Assembly (NCBI GenBank): GCA_015680685.1
Contig: MNCI01016246.1
Coordinates: forward strand, 258,224-321,212
Source: Gnetum montanum
Lineage: Eukaryota; Streptophyta; Gnetopsida; Gnetales; Gnetaceae
DNA length: 62,989 bases
Direction: 5' to 3'
Part shown: piece by piece, positions 10,795-22,592 of the stretch
Layout of the letters: every line of letters begins with the position of its first letter
Numbering within the stretch: position 1 is the stretch's first letter
Translations under genes and position numbers: made by a program
Notes under the pieces: model-generated
Databases searched by the model: none
What the model was told of the DNA's origin: nothing
What the model saw: the letters and a program-made list of their open reading frames with translations, nothing else

Positions 10795-11519
10795 GTGTCA
10801 ATGTGTGCTAATTGATCTTACAAGTTTGTTGTATTAAGAATCATCAAGAAATTATTTATAATATTTAAATAATTCTAATAACACAGACACAAGGTAAGCA
10901 TCAAAACTATAACATGGCTTCAACTAAATAAAAACTATCACTTGCCAAAGAGATAAAAATATGTAATGATAGAACAAATGACAATGAAGACTAGAGTATG
11001 CCTATGAACACAAGAATCTCATACACTCACAATGCTCTTTACTATCTTAATTTCACCTTCATCTTCCACCGATATGGGCAATTAATGTGGAGAGACCTAT
11101 AAGGTAATATCATTCTACCTTGAGAATGTTTAGCACCCACAATGCTTCCAATAGCTTTCAGGGGAATGAGTCTAAGCCATGTGCAAGAAGGGTACCATGT
11201 GACTAAACACATGACAAGACCCTACCAACCCACAGAGGCACAAGTGTAGAGAGATGTTTCTATGGAGACCAAACATGTGCATAACAAGGGAAAGTAGATT
11301 AACTCTCATATTATCCTAGAAGAACTTGATGGTGATGCATTTGTAGTAGAGAAGCTCCACCAAGATCATGAAGTCTATTCCCAAATGCCTATTATTCATT
11401 TGGAAGAACCTGTCAAAGTTTAGTTACACTCAAGCTTAGCAAAGACACCAAGAATAGAAGCAACATACTCTACGTACAAGTAGGACTCAAGGTCAAGAGC
11501 TTCTGCTAGGTCCTAAAGG
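10795..11519 (+). other. 5' leader of element B
   Basis: No coding sequence recognised between the primer site and the first gag-like frame. The region is moderately A-rich and shows no clear structure by eye. Confidence 0.45.
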
Positions 11520-11738
11520 GAAGAATATCATAGTCATAGAAGGAGAACTAGTCAACATCATTCTTCCACTACTTCATATTTATCCTCATAATTGTTAGTG
11601 GACTTTAACCTAAGGAAACATAGGTATAAAGATCATGAAAAGGAAAGACATCAGACTCATGATCAACATGACTATCACCCAAGATACTTTGATGAAGAAA
11701 ATGAAGAGCGTGAATCATGGAGAAACAAAGAAAGACAT

Positions 11739-11771
<33 letters not shown>

Positions 11772-12894
11772 CATGGATACCAAAGGGGGCACCACTACAA
11801 TAGAAAATACGAACTCTATGAGCATTAAGAACTCCTATTGGCAACTCATAGCATGATAAATATAATGGAAGCTATTTACATTCCAACTAGGCATGTAAGG
11901 AACAACTACATTAAGAAAATAGACATGAACAACATGTTGAGATTTAAGGATGGATATAATGCAGATCCACAACACCATGTTAAAGCATTCCATGATGCCT
12001 ATGGCCTATAGAATATAGAGAATGACTGGCAGAAACTTAAGTTGTTCCCTTGGATACTCATGAAAGAGGTAGAAAGCTAGTATAGATCCCTAGAACCAAA
12101 ACAAATTCAAAGATGGAGTACCATGCTGGAGCTCTTTAATGATAAATATTAGACTTATTCATGAGTGTCAAACTTAAGGAAGTAGATCCAAGAATGGAAG
12201 CAAGTAACACATGAATCCCTTGATGCAACAATGGATAGATACTATTCCTTATTGCACAAATGTCCAAGCCATGGATTCTTATAGAAGGAACAACTAAAGC
12301 AAATAATAGATGGGTTGAGGAATAAAAGCAGAGAAATCCTTGAGGTTTATGCCCAAGGACATCTATCACAGATGACCATCCATTAGATTCAAAGGTTAGT
12401 TAATCAAGTAGCAAAAGAGGAAGGAGAACTCAAGAAGAGAAAGTTTGTTGAAGAGTATAATAGAGATCCATTAATAAGAAAACACAATGTGTGAATACGT
12501 GACAAGCAAGAGAAAACCTTGGAAATGTTATAATAAAAAGACTCTACCTATCCAAAAAATGATAAATGATATAGTAGCTAAGGTAAAGAAAATGTGGGAT
12601 TTAGTGGATGAAAAATTTTCTATAGCCCTAAATATTTTGAAAGAGAAAATCGAACAAGCCCTTAACAAGGGAAAGGAAAGGAAGAAGAAAAGAGATTATG
12701 GACAAGAAAGTTATAATAACAAAGGAAAAGTTGCTACCATTGAAGGGTATACTAACTCTATTTCAGAGGAAGTAGAAGAATGCAATGTGTATCAATATGA
12801 ACATCCTAAGGGACGTTGCCCTATTATGGCCCACTTGCAACAATATGGGGTATATGCATTGAATCCAAGCTTTTTCAAAAAACACATGTCGTAA
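11520..12894 (+). pseudogene. gag remnant of element B
   Basis: Three parts can be seen. About 11585-11830 is a basic and acidic, arginine/histidine/glutamate-rich stretch containing an (AG)15 run that encodes alternating Arg-Glu. About 11935-12450 is a retrotransposon Gag capsid domain (RFKDGYNADPQQHVKAF, then KLFPWIL, WSTMLELFNDKY) with several in-frame stops. About 12487-12894 is an open C-terminal part of 135 codons rich in lysine, ending in the EHPKGRCPIMAHLQQ motif. The same closing motif appears in element C (EYPKGFCPVVSQLQE, about 49913-49960), so the two gags are homologous. The protein would form the particle shell and bind the RNA. It cannot be made intact here. Confidence 0.7.
11741..11770 (+). 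repeat. (AG)15 microsatellite
   Basis: Fifteen AG units lie inside the gag basic region. The repeat produces Arg-Glu runs on the plus strand and Leu-Ser runs on the minus strand, so overlapping open frames here are artefacts of the repeat. Confidence 0.95.
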
Positions 12895-13329
12895 ATACTA
12901 CCTGATCGTCAATGTAATATAAGCCAACCATTCCAGGCATAATATTACTCAAGAGGAGCTTATCCACAACCACAAGAGTAATACTAGTAGTAGTGGTAGC
13001 AACCATAGACATGGGTAATGCCATTGCGAAGGCAACAATATCCATATAAACAACTAGACCCTTATGGATATTATGTTTAGTGTCCAATATTTCCAAGGAA
13101 TGCTTCAATTCAGACTTATTCTCCTTATTATCCACCAGAATACTAAAAATCTACTACTCCATGGATGGATCATAGTCCTTATGCACATTTGCTAGTAGCT
13201 GGCCCATCAAATCCCCCTTCCAATTCTTTGCCACTAGCACCACCACTTTTCATATAGGGGGAACTACCACCATAAACTTAGCAGAGAAGTGCTACAAGGG
13301 TAGTGAATGTACAAAGGAAGGATCATACA

Positions 13330-13929
13330 AGCGATACTAAAGGAAATGAAAAAAATGTCCTTTAAGACAAGTCCAGAAAAGGCTAGTAGAATTAGAACTT
13401 CATTAAGACAACTTTCTCCTATGATAGATCCTCCTACCAACACTATGCTTCCACAACAACTAAATTAGAAACTTAAAACTATCATGCTAAAAAATATAGT
13501 ATTAGAATGAATTAAGACAGGGATACTTCCTAGGAAAAGAATGGATCCAGGAGTTCTTTTGGTTTGTTTACAAGTAGTTGAAAATTCACCATGCAGGGCT
13601 CTGCTAGACTCAAGTTTCAGAGTAAATTTGATATCTTAAGAAACATACAAGGCATGGAACCTAGTATCCTTAAAGAAGTACAACAAAAGATTAAAGCTTG
13701 AAGATCAATTTGCACCATTCTTTTCAGATAGATAAAAGATGTGGTGACCACTATCAATGGGTGGTCCTATCTAGGAGACTTTTTGATGATTGACGTAAAG
13801 AATAATGACAAGGAATTTCCCATCATAATGGGAAGAGCATGGCTTAGCATAATAGATGCTAGGTTACGGATGAGAGAGTTATTTATAGATATCTCCAAGG
13901 AGGACACTCAAGAAGCAATACACATGTAA
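13330..13929 (+). pseudogene. Aspartic protease remnant of element B
   Basis: The active-site region reads ALLDSSFRVNLIS (about 13600-13640). The DSG core of retropepsins has become DSS. Downstream, 13741-13929 stays open and holds the conserved protease C-terminal block NGWSYLGDFLMIDV ... FPIIMGRAWLSIIDA. This matches the element C stretch GWSYPSNFLAIKV ... AWLSTVDA (about 50905-51010). This layout is typical of Athila-type proteases. The active-site change and nearby stops make it inactive. Confidence 0.65.
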
Positions 13930-16900
13930 AGTATTCCATGCATTACTAATGATAAAGAAGGATGCAGTTGTGGACCAACACTTTAGAATGTCAATACAGT
14001 CTTTACATCAGCTCAGAATAGAAGTGTGAAGCAAGTGTGTGTATGAAAAGAAATACAGGCCACTAAACCAAAAGACACCATGTGGCCAAAAATGAGAATC
14101 TAAAATTATCTAAAACATGCATGAAAATATCTAATCCACTTATTAACACCTCCTACTCTAAGAAAATGACCCAAACTAAGAGCTCATGAATGAAAATATT
14201 AAACCATAATTATACACTAGTAGATAGGGGAGCTGAGGACTTAAAATTTGAATTTAAGCATAAGCAAGAGAATATAGTTGGACCTTTTAAGATGCAAGAA
14301 CCATATAGTCCAACAAAATATATATCCTTAGATGATCAAAATTTGATTATGATCAAGATTACATGGGACAATAATTGAAAAACTAACTCACTAAGGATGG
14401 TAAGCAAGCAACCTAGAGTGTGTGATCCAGGGGATCTAGGGTGCATTTTTTGAACAATCACCCTTGAGTTCAATTGTGGGGGAGATGCCTTATCCTGACT
14501 TAGGAATTAATAAGTACTTTTTGAACTTTTTTGTTTTCTAATTTTTTTGGTTTATAATTTTTGTTATACTTTTTTCTTTTCTTAATACTCTTTCACATTC
14601 TTTATATCTTCTAATTTTTTAATACTTTTTAATTTCTAAAATTTTTGATATTATTTGATATTTTCTAATTCTTTGATAATTTTTCATTCTTTTTATCTTC
14701 TTAATTTTTGATATTTTTCATAAATTTTCATAGTTTGTCCTTATTTCATTTGTACATATTTTTGTCAGTTTCCAATAAAACACATCAAATCAGATAAGAT
14801 ATAGCCCCAATAAGGTGAAGATTTCTCTATATTATCAATCATAAGGGACGAATTACCTATACAATAAAACCACAACATCCATCCACACATTCCAACAATA
14901 AGAGGATCTTACCATGATCATAATGAAATGTTTCTCATAATAAAACTAAAAATAAACTTGTGATCATTATGCCTAGATAGATGAGTGAAGAACCAAGTGG
15001 GAATGCAAAGGGTATGACATCGAGGGGATTTGTGATTCTCTTGAATTACTACTATGAGTTCTATCTTGTTGCTAAATATGTATTATATCCTTGTAGATTT
15101 AATGAAAATGGGAGCAAGAGCACAATAAGTGTTACCTTACCACATCACTGGAAAGACATGTTATCCATGCCTAAAGGTAGTCCTCTGGTAAGGTCAACAT
15201 AGTTAAAAATAAAATGCCTACATAGAATAAATTTCTAGAGGTCTCACTTGAAAGACATGTTACCCATGCTTGAAGGTAGGAAGCTTCTCAAGAATCTAAA
15301 AAAAATTAAAAGTGTAATGAATAAACTCCTCCCTTGGATAATACACCAAGTGATAATACTCCTTGTAATAGTGGTAGTATTATGGTTGTGATTCCTAGGG
15401 ATGAAACAATGCAATGTCATTGGAAAGTGGTTTGGACTTGGTTTGAATCTTAGAAGGAAGGACTAATGATTACTTTAACCATAGATTACACAAGAATTTA
15501 TGATGCCTATGGTAAGATACCTCACTTCCAAGTTTCAGTAATCCTTTCTATAGTCGATCTCACCTCACTACATATTTAATCATGACCTATGGTTTTGTGT
15601 AATATAGTGTTATTTTCCCAATCTGGAAATACTAACATGTGTGTTTTGTTAGATAGGTATGTCTTACATTCAACTCCTTGAGTACCTAAGGACACTTTTA
15701 AATGTGTTAATACAAGGGCACTAAGGGATGGAGCTTGCTTTCAAGAGTATCCACTTGTATAACTCTTCTATTTCATACTTGATAAACAATTCCACATCAT
15801 TGTACCTTCCATAATAATTACAACTCAATGAATACATCCCATCACATCTAATAATCTATCTGTACTTCAAAAATTCATTACCCATCTCCTATTCATTCAA
15901 GATACTTTTGCTGCCTGAGATTCCTTCTTCACGAACTTTGAATGACAAATTTTTAAAAATTGTGCATCATTCATGGTCCATGACACTTTAGAAAAACCTT
16001 AGTCAAAGCTATATCTTACCTTTCAGAAAGGTTACCTACCTTAAGGTTCTAGACACTTTCCTTTCAATGCACAGATCGAGGCCTTCACAATAGGTTAATC
16101 CATAAGGCCAACGCATTACTACATGGGCTGCTTTTCCAGATGGTTTCAGGCATCTGTGTTATCAGAAAGCATACCACTCTTCTGGTACCACTCAGACTAT
16201 AAGCGTTACAGGGCATCCTCCTTAGGGTTAGTTGCTCACTTGTTTGGATATGTTGTAAACCAGTCGCTCCTTGTAGTGCCGAATACAGTTCGTTGAACCG
16301 AGGTTACCCTTAAGTACTTCTCCAATTTACACACACAGCAAAACATACGAAAATTATGAGCCTAAGCCCTTCATGAAACACTATCAGGGAGAGGGACAGC
16401 TGCTTTAGTCAGTCCTAGTCTTTTAGGGTGAGCCAGACATTCCATTTGACTTATTTTTTCCCTAAAAAATCAATTGAAAATTTAAAATTTTTAATAGTGA
16501 CATCGTAACTATGATGTCACAGGCACCTACGATGTAGTATCTATGATTTCATGAATATAAAAAATATTATATATATGTGTAGTAGTTAGTCAAATTTTCC
16601 ATTTTTTCATTTTGCAACCAAAGAGTTTTTGAAGTTGTTTTTCTCAAACCTCTTGCACACTAACTTCCAATGACCATAACTTCATCCTTGTAGCTCTAAT
16701 TTCAAAACTTCTTGAACCTTGTTGATCCTAGAGTGCTTAACTTAGTTATGGGAAGGGGGGGAAGGGTGCATTGCATGATATAACTGAAANGGGTGCATTG
16801 CATGATATAATTGAAAGTTTGAGCCAAAAATTCCTAATGCTTGGAAGATACTACAAAGGATAAGTACAAAGAGAAAATAAGAATCTTAAAGTTAATCAAT

Positions 16901-16998
16901 TAAAATAAGGCCATAAAGACTTAGATAATCAATTAAACTAAGGACAGTGCCTTACGTCGTCACCAAAATCCATCTAGCCCATCCAATAGAAATCAATC
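13930..16998 (+). other. Spacer between protease and 3' ORF of element B
   Basis: No RT, RNase H or integrase motif is present, unlike the matching interval of C (51420-54230). The T-rich block at 14505-14760 corresponds to 54330-54500 in C, and an AAAGACATG...CCATGC.TAAAGGT segment occurs at 15150 and 15247 here and near 55041 in C. So this is mostly the old pol-to-ORF3 spacer. About 16020-16440 looks less AT-rich than its surroundings. The imperfect palindrome GTGACATCGTAACTATGATG near 16498 resembles U3 motifs. An N at 16790 is flanked by a 26-bp repeat. Confidence 0.55.
16764..16816 (+). repeat. 26-bp direct repeat flanking an N
   Basis: A segment starting GGGTGCATTGCATGATATAA occurs at 16764-16789 and again at 16791-16816, separated only by N at 16790 and differing by one base. 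This looks like an assembly gap closed with overlapping ends. Confidence 0.7.
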
Positions 16999-19516
16999 AT
17001 GTCCATAGTTATCATGGAACTGTATTTTGATCTGTTTACAAAATTTTCTCTAGAGGAAATGAAGACTCAACTTCAAGCATCTCCTTTATGACCCACACTC
17101 ATCGATAGTTGAGAATGACAGTTAGAAGAAATGCACCAGTTCTAGTAGGACAAACAAGTTGATGCCATGGTTAGAATTGAAGGAGTATTTGTACCATATA
17201 CAATGGAAGTAATTGTCAAGGCTCTGAATTTTCCTAAGGAAGGGGAAAATGTGGCACAAATCACAACTAGACCTAACAATAATGAAAAATAAGTATGGTT
17301 GCATAGAGCATATGGTAAGGAAGATAAACACTATAGTTAGCTCATTGCAGAAGAAAAGATATATTTCAAAATTGGTACATACAACTTGTTCCCTACAGAG
17401 AGGCTCAATAAAATATCAACATATGCAGCTAGAGGAAGTACCATCTTGATGGAAAAATTCAACATCAACATCATCCATATATACTTTCTCAAAATCCAAA
17501 GGTGGTTTGAGGAAAAGAAGGTGGGAAAGCCAACACTTCCATTTCCTTTCCCTATCAAAAAGTTATGCGAGTAAGCTAGAATCCTAGGTTACACCAATGA
17601 CATTGCTAGAAAGGCTTAGAGTGCTTCATATGCAGAAATGCTCAAACTAGTGCCACCAAAGAAGGATCAAGTAGAAAAAATAGTAGGCACTGAGGAAACT
17701 TTAGGTACCACTATTATCGGTAACATTCTAGCTATTGGTAAGCAACAATAAGCTAGACCTAGCAGTTAACCCCTAGTTGAGCAATAATAGTAGCAACAAG
17801 TTCCACCACCATCGCAAGATTATAAACCATCTATGAGCCATCTATAGTAGATTATAGAAACCATTAATTTTGGAACAAGGAAGGGAGACAACTTGTATCA
17901 AGTGAGAGAGAGCTCCATCAGGCCTACTATATTCAAAAATTTAGCCAGTGGGCAAGTGTCATTGCAAATAGGAGGAGAGGACAACTGGGTATAATAGATA
18001 TCATGGAACATTGCATCATTCCAAGTGATGCTAGAAATAGGTGAAGAAGCCATAATTGTGGTTATGCAGCATGAAGATGTAGTGGGAGCAGATGAAGTTA
18101 TCACATATCACATCAAAGAGTCATTTAATATCCTATTGTGTCACTAGCTAATATGTCTAAAGTGAGAGACACTTAAATGCTTATTGCTACCTCAATGAAT
18201 CTTGCAGAACACAAAGACATACTAGACAAACTGCTAAAGATAGGACAAGTAATACAAAATATTTTTGATATCCCCAGTTATATCATTACAATTTAGTTTG
18301 AATTGATTTACAAAAAGAAAACATTGGTCATGGCTAAGACTAGGGTTGCAAAAAATGAAGTTCAAAGATTGTAAGAAGAGTTAGCCACCCTAAGAGTTAA
18401 AAAGAAAAGATCCAACATAGTTTGTAGTACTAAACTAGCTTGAAAAATTCAGAGCCGACCATATGATATGCTTGATCAATCATAATATGAAGATGGAGAA
18501 GGAAAAGAAGAAGGTAGTGTGGGATCTAATAGTGGTAGAAGATCAAACATACATACATGCCAAAGCACTTATCACCATATAAGAAGAAAATAAGAAACTA
18601 GCTACTCATAATGATATGTTGACAAACATTGAAAGGTAAAAGAATGTTCCCAAGGAGAGCATCTAGCAACTCTAAGAGCAACTAGTCCATGTTAACCAAG
18701 ACATGACTCGCTTGGCCCATGAAAACCAAATCCTATCCATGGAAGAAGTTTGCACTATCGAATAGAATTCTATAATCAAAATTAGTACATGGTAGAATGA
18801 GACCAAGAAGCATAAGAGACTCAAGGAGCATTTCATAGATCAGGTGGGCATGTATAAATAGCTCAATGAGAAAGATATTCATATGGAAAGGCCAAAATTA
18901 GCTTAATCTTTACACAAAATCTTGGTTGGAAGCTAATTTTGGACAATCTTGTTCATGTCCACTAGTCATAACTAAAGAATAGAGACCTATAGAGTAAGGA
19001 TTTGAAAGAATACATGAGATTAGCAAAACTCTAGTATGCTAATTTGGCCATGTTGATAGCAGGTAGGCCCAAAAATGAACTATAGCAATAGGTAGTAGTA
19101 GTCTACGCAATGTACAAGAAGGAATTTGCTAATAGGAAAGATTCCCTACAGAAGTTACATGTTACAAATTCCAAACTTAAGATCATCAAAGCTAGCTACC
19201 ATGACTAGAAGGATGTAGTAATTAACTTGACACATTGAATGTCAAATTACTAGGATTTAAGAAACATGATTAGTCTTTTGAAGAAGATAGACGATAATTT
19301 GTAGCATGGTATGTAAAGGCCAATTAGATGTTTCCGAAACTACCATGCCCATGGTATGTACCTGCTCCATCACACATTGCTCAATGAGCATGGATGATAC
19401 ATGATCCTAGGATAGAGGAGGAGAGACTTTAGGCACTGCTGAACATATATGAATTCAAGAATCTTGATTACAAGTGGAAGCAACTAATGGAAGAGCCACC
19501 ACCTTTGGGTACATAG
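16999..19516 (+). pseudogene. Long 3' ORF (ORF3) remnant of element B
   Basis: From ATG at 16999 one frame can be followed far downstream despite stops. Parts: an N-terminal region with IEGVFVPYTMEVIVKALNFP (about 17174) and KPTLPFPFPIKKLCE near 17530-17571, followed by RILGYTND, which resembles the putative plant transposon protein / plant mobile domain type; a middle block with ISWNIASFQVMLEIGEEA (about 17998-18060); a long heptad-rich coiled-coil stretch (about 18300-19250); and a C-terminal block (WYVKA..., MIHDPRIEEERL, PPPLGT). The end at 19514-19516 is in another frame than the start, so at least one frameshift exists. Homologous ORFs occur in D and C. Function unknown. Athila-group elements are known for extra 3' ORFs, but I cannot say this is the same one. 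Confidence 0.6.
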
Positions 19517-19707
19517 GCTACATCGATCTACTCCAATTTTTGTTTTGTGTTGTCATGTAATTATTTCATCTTTTGTAAAGACACCACTATGTCATTCCAA
19601 GTTATCTAAATAGTTAGCCATTCATGTCAAATCAAATCTACCTTCCAATTTTCTAAGGAACTCTAACCTCATTTTTTTTAACTTAAGGATGAGTTTCCAA
19701 TTAGATG

Positions 19708-20599
19708 TGAGGATATGATAAAACTAATTTTTGAAGTAATGTGATATTGTATCTATGATATCGTAGCAATGATGTCGTAATCCATATTATGTCATCGTTA
19801 ATGCAATGTCTTGGGATGTGTGTATTCCTATAAATACAATACTTGGACACATAATCCAACAGATTTTTCATTACATCCTTAGATAGACTCTTGCAGTTTA
19901 TTTCCATAGACTTAGCAATAGAAAAAAATGCCCACAATGTGATGTTTGACAAATGAATGGTGTCTTTATCTAAATGAGTCATATTTGGACATAGTTCATG
20001 ACAAAAATAAAGATTGAGATTACTCTTCATTAATGTAGCATTCCTTCGTTTTCTAATTGTTTACTTAGCATAATTTTTACTATTTTTCCTAGCTTAACAC
20101 TTCACTTTTTGAAGTGCTTTACTTTACTTATTTATTAGTAGGTGGTATGGATACAACTAGTTTCAAGCATTAAGTGTAGTTATCTGGTAACCTAGTAATG
20201 GAATTGCTTGGTTCACCCTGTAGTAATTCCACTTGGTAATCCCAATGATAATTGCACCAGTTCAAGGCATGAACAATAGACTAGGAATGGATGTCCATCA
20301 CTCTAGGATAGAATAGAATTGCATTCGTGTTGTTACTTAGACTTATGATTTAATATTCATTTTCACCATGTTTACGATTAAGGGTACTAATGATCAAAAC
20401 AACATTGATTAATCATACACCTCACTAAGAGCTAAGCCATACACTTGTACCTCACTAGCTTAAGGTGAGAAGACAATGATTCCAAACTTAAATTCAATTA
20501 CTAGCATAATAATATTATCCATATATGGATTACAATTTGGCAATGCATTAGCACTTGTGACTTGTATGATAGAGTGTTGGGATACTCCCCCACTCATGA
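19708..20599 (+). repeat. 3' LTR of element B
   Basis: It starts TGAGGATATGATAAAAC and ends CACTCATGA, where TCATCA is expected, so one base of the terminal CA has changed. It follows the conserved AAGGATGAGTTTCC primer-side sequence. TATAAATACAAT at about 19829 is the TATA box. Homologous to 9877-10774 and, more distantly, to the D LTR at 29775-30620. Confidence 0.85.
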
Positions 20600-20604
20600 A
20601 TTCA

Positions 20605-20880
20605 CCTCTATGAAGAGCTAGATCTTTGTTTATTTGCAATTTCTTCAAATATTCTTCAATTGTTTTTACCTTGAATTATCACTACTATTTCACCACTATT
20701 TATGCTATTATTGAAATTGCATGCCATATATATAGCCTTGCTTGTATGCATTTTTAAGCCTTTTGATTTTAGAGCATGTCTACACTTCTTCATTTTAGAA
20801 GCAATATTTTTTGGAGCTTTATACACAACATAATATAATTTGCAAAAAGCACACATCAAGGGATTTTATCTTATTTTTTT
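20605..20880 (-). mobile_element. RTE-type LINE, reverse-transcriptase C-terminal fragment (right of element B)
   Basis: On the minus strand the reading includes a stretch like the RTE RT palm (FCKLYYVVYKAPKN for FADDIVLVDETKE), then MKKCRHALKSKGLKMHTSKA and YMACNF, a typical RTE segment, and on towards KKLQINKDLALHR. Joined across element B to 9826-9876 it forms one 5'-truncated RTE copy. The catalytic Asp pair is lost. Stops and frameshifts are present. Confidence 0.6.
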
Positions 20881-21679
20881 TTGTTAATTCATATATGAAA
20901 ATGGCAAATAAGTACAAGATAAGTGTAGATCCTTAATGTAGACCTATTACATCATGGATTAGAAAGACTATTAACAAATAACTAATTTTATTTTAGAGTA
21001 CCATATCAATAATTAATATTGCACTATGATCAATATGCATGAAGACTATGAAACATAATTTGAATTATATGATAATGAAATTATCTTAAAGTACCTTATT
21101 AATAATGTTCGTCATTTGCTTAAATATGCAACATTTATGTGTGCACATATGCTTCATATCTAAGCACATAATGTTTGAATATTTTTAATGCAAATACCAT
21201 TACCATAGTTCTTTTTTAGTGGTAGTATAATTCAATTGCATACCTACAATGGATATAATATGAATGTTTTTCATGATCTAATTGTGTTAGTACAACTCCA
21301 AAAGTATAATTTAATTCATCTATTATAATATTAAATAGTCTAGACTAGTTATGGTGGTTGTAAGATGTAAGTTTCTATAAGTTTTTACGTAAGCATTTGA
21401 AAGATTTTATCATACTCTTTTATCTAGATATCATTCTCATTAGCTCTACCAATGGTCTAGATATCTTTAAGAAATTCTCAATGAATCTTCTATAATAACC
21501 TATATATCTAAGGAATGATTTAATATCTTTTGTTATTTCCAACCTCTACAAAACTCCTTAAATAACTCTTATTTTATTATGAATAGCCTCTATTCCTTTA
21601 TCTAAATTTTTGTGTTCTAAAATAATCAATTCCAATAATATAATCAACTCTTATGCCAATTTAATTTTATATTTCTATT
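20881..21679 (-). pseudogene. Gypsy RT/RNase H remnant
   Basis: On the minus strand, about 21390-21560 reads KSFLRYIGYYRRFIENF and KISRPLVELM, the end of a gypsy RT. About 21100-21340 then reads NYTFGVVLTQLDHEKHSYYI and VFALKIFKHYVL, an RNase H related to element C (52480-52720). Many stops. It lies outside LTR E, on the far side from that element's interior, so it belongs to another inserted copy or a rearranged piece. Confidence 0.55.
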
Positions 21680-22592
21680 TGATGAGCAACAAGTAATCCC
21701 TACGCTCAACCATATGAATCACAAGTGTGCACTAGTGATCTGATCGAATTATGTGAACTGAGCTCCTAAGTGTGCATATAGATAAAGACTATGACTAAAT
21801 GAAGTGTATGATCATTTTTTTCCTAAGTCTCACTTGTGTATGCTCTTATACATGGTTAAGTTTGAGTAAAGGCATGTGATGTTTCTTTATGTTTATATGT
21901 TTTTATATATTTTTAGCCTAAGTGTTGGGTGGAAAGATTAATGATTGATAATTAACTATTTTAACTATTTAACAATTCTAAAGCTAACTCTCCTAACATA
22001 AGTATCTATACCCATTGGTTATACACATCTTAAACTTGTATTAATGTTGTTGGATTACCAAGTGGTAATTACTAGGTGTACCAAATGGCCATTGTTGGGA
22101 TTACCAAGTGTTATACATTATGCTCAAAGAGGTCCTATGTATGTATTCATAATTGATTATATTAATTACTTGAATTATTATAACATGAAATGTAAAATGC
22201 ATGTGTAAAGTAAAGTGCTAATAAAGAGAGATTAATCTAATCTAAGTATTGTAATGAATATCAAAAATCTCTTCATTTTTACCATTTACATCAAATTTTT
22301 TAGGTACATGATGTCGAATAAAGATCCATATAATTCTTAATTCATGTTGTGAACACTTAGGTGGAAAATATTTTAACTCTAAAAACTACAAACTGCAAGA
22401 GCTTCATTATACTACTACCTTAACATGCCATAAATGTGATGAGTATGTGTATTTATATAGGATTGACTTACATCTACATTGATGCATCTAACCATGTGTC
22501 AACGGGGATAAGTTGATGAGGATATGTCAATGAGGCTATGTCGATTCATACCCATTGATGCAGCCAGTTGACTATGCTTCATCATACCTCCA
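21680..22592 (-). repeat. LTR E (element C family), 3' LTR orientation on minus strand
   Basis: On the minus strand it runs TGGAGGTATGATGAAGC ... GTTGCTCATCA and aligns with the LTRs of C: GACATAGCCTCATTGACA repeats in U3, a TATATAAATA box, AGTGTTCACAACA, TTGTGATTCATATGGTTG, GTAGGGATTACTTGTTGCTC. The primer-side flank CAAGGACAAGTTTTCTC adjoins its TG end at 22593. No matching 5' LTR was found in the window. Confidence 0.75.

Larger units (their letters stand above)
9877..20599 (+). mobile_element. LTR retrotransposon B, Athila-like, lacking RT and integrase
   Basis: The element is bounded by LTRs of 898 and 892 bp and a perfect 5-bp duplication ATTCA (9872-9876, 20600-20604). Internal order: primer site, gag, protease, about 3 kb of spacer, a long 3' ORF, purine-rich tract, 3' LTR. 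The block that in element C holds RT, RNase H and integrase is absent. The layout, LTR ends and tRNA-Asp-type primer site tie it to element C, whose integrase tail looks Athila-like. All coding parts carry many stops. The 5' LTR lacks the first bases seen in the 3' LTR (TGAGGATA). Confidence 0.8.

Noticed and set aside
11592-11856. Three overlapping open frames with Arg-Glu or Leu-Ser runs
   Set aside because: The runs come from the (AG)15 microsatellite inside gag. Only the plus-strand frame continuing the gag basic region has biological sense.
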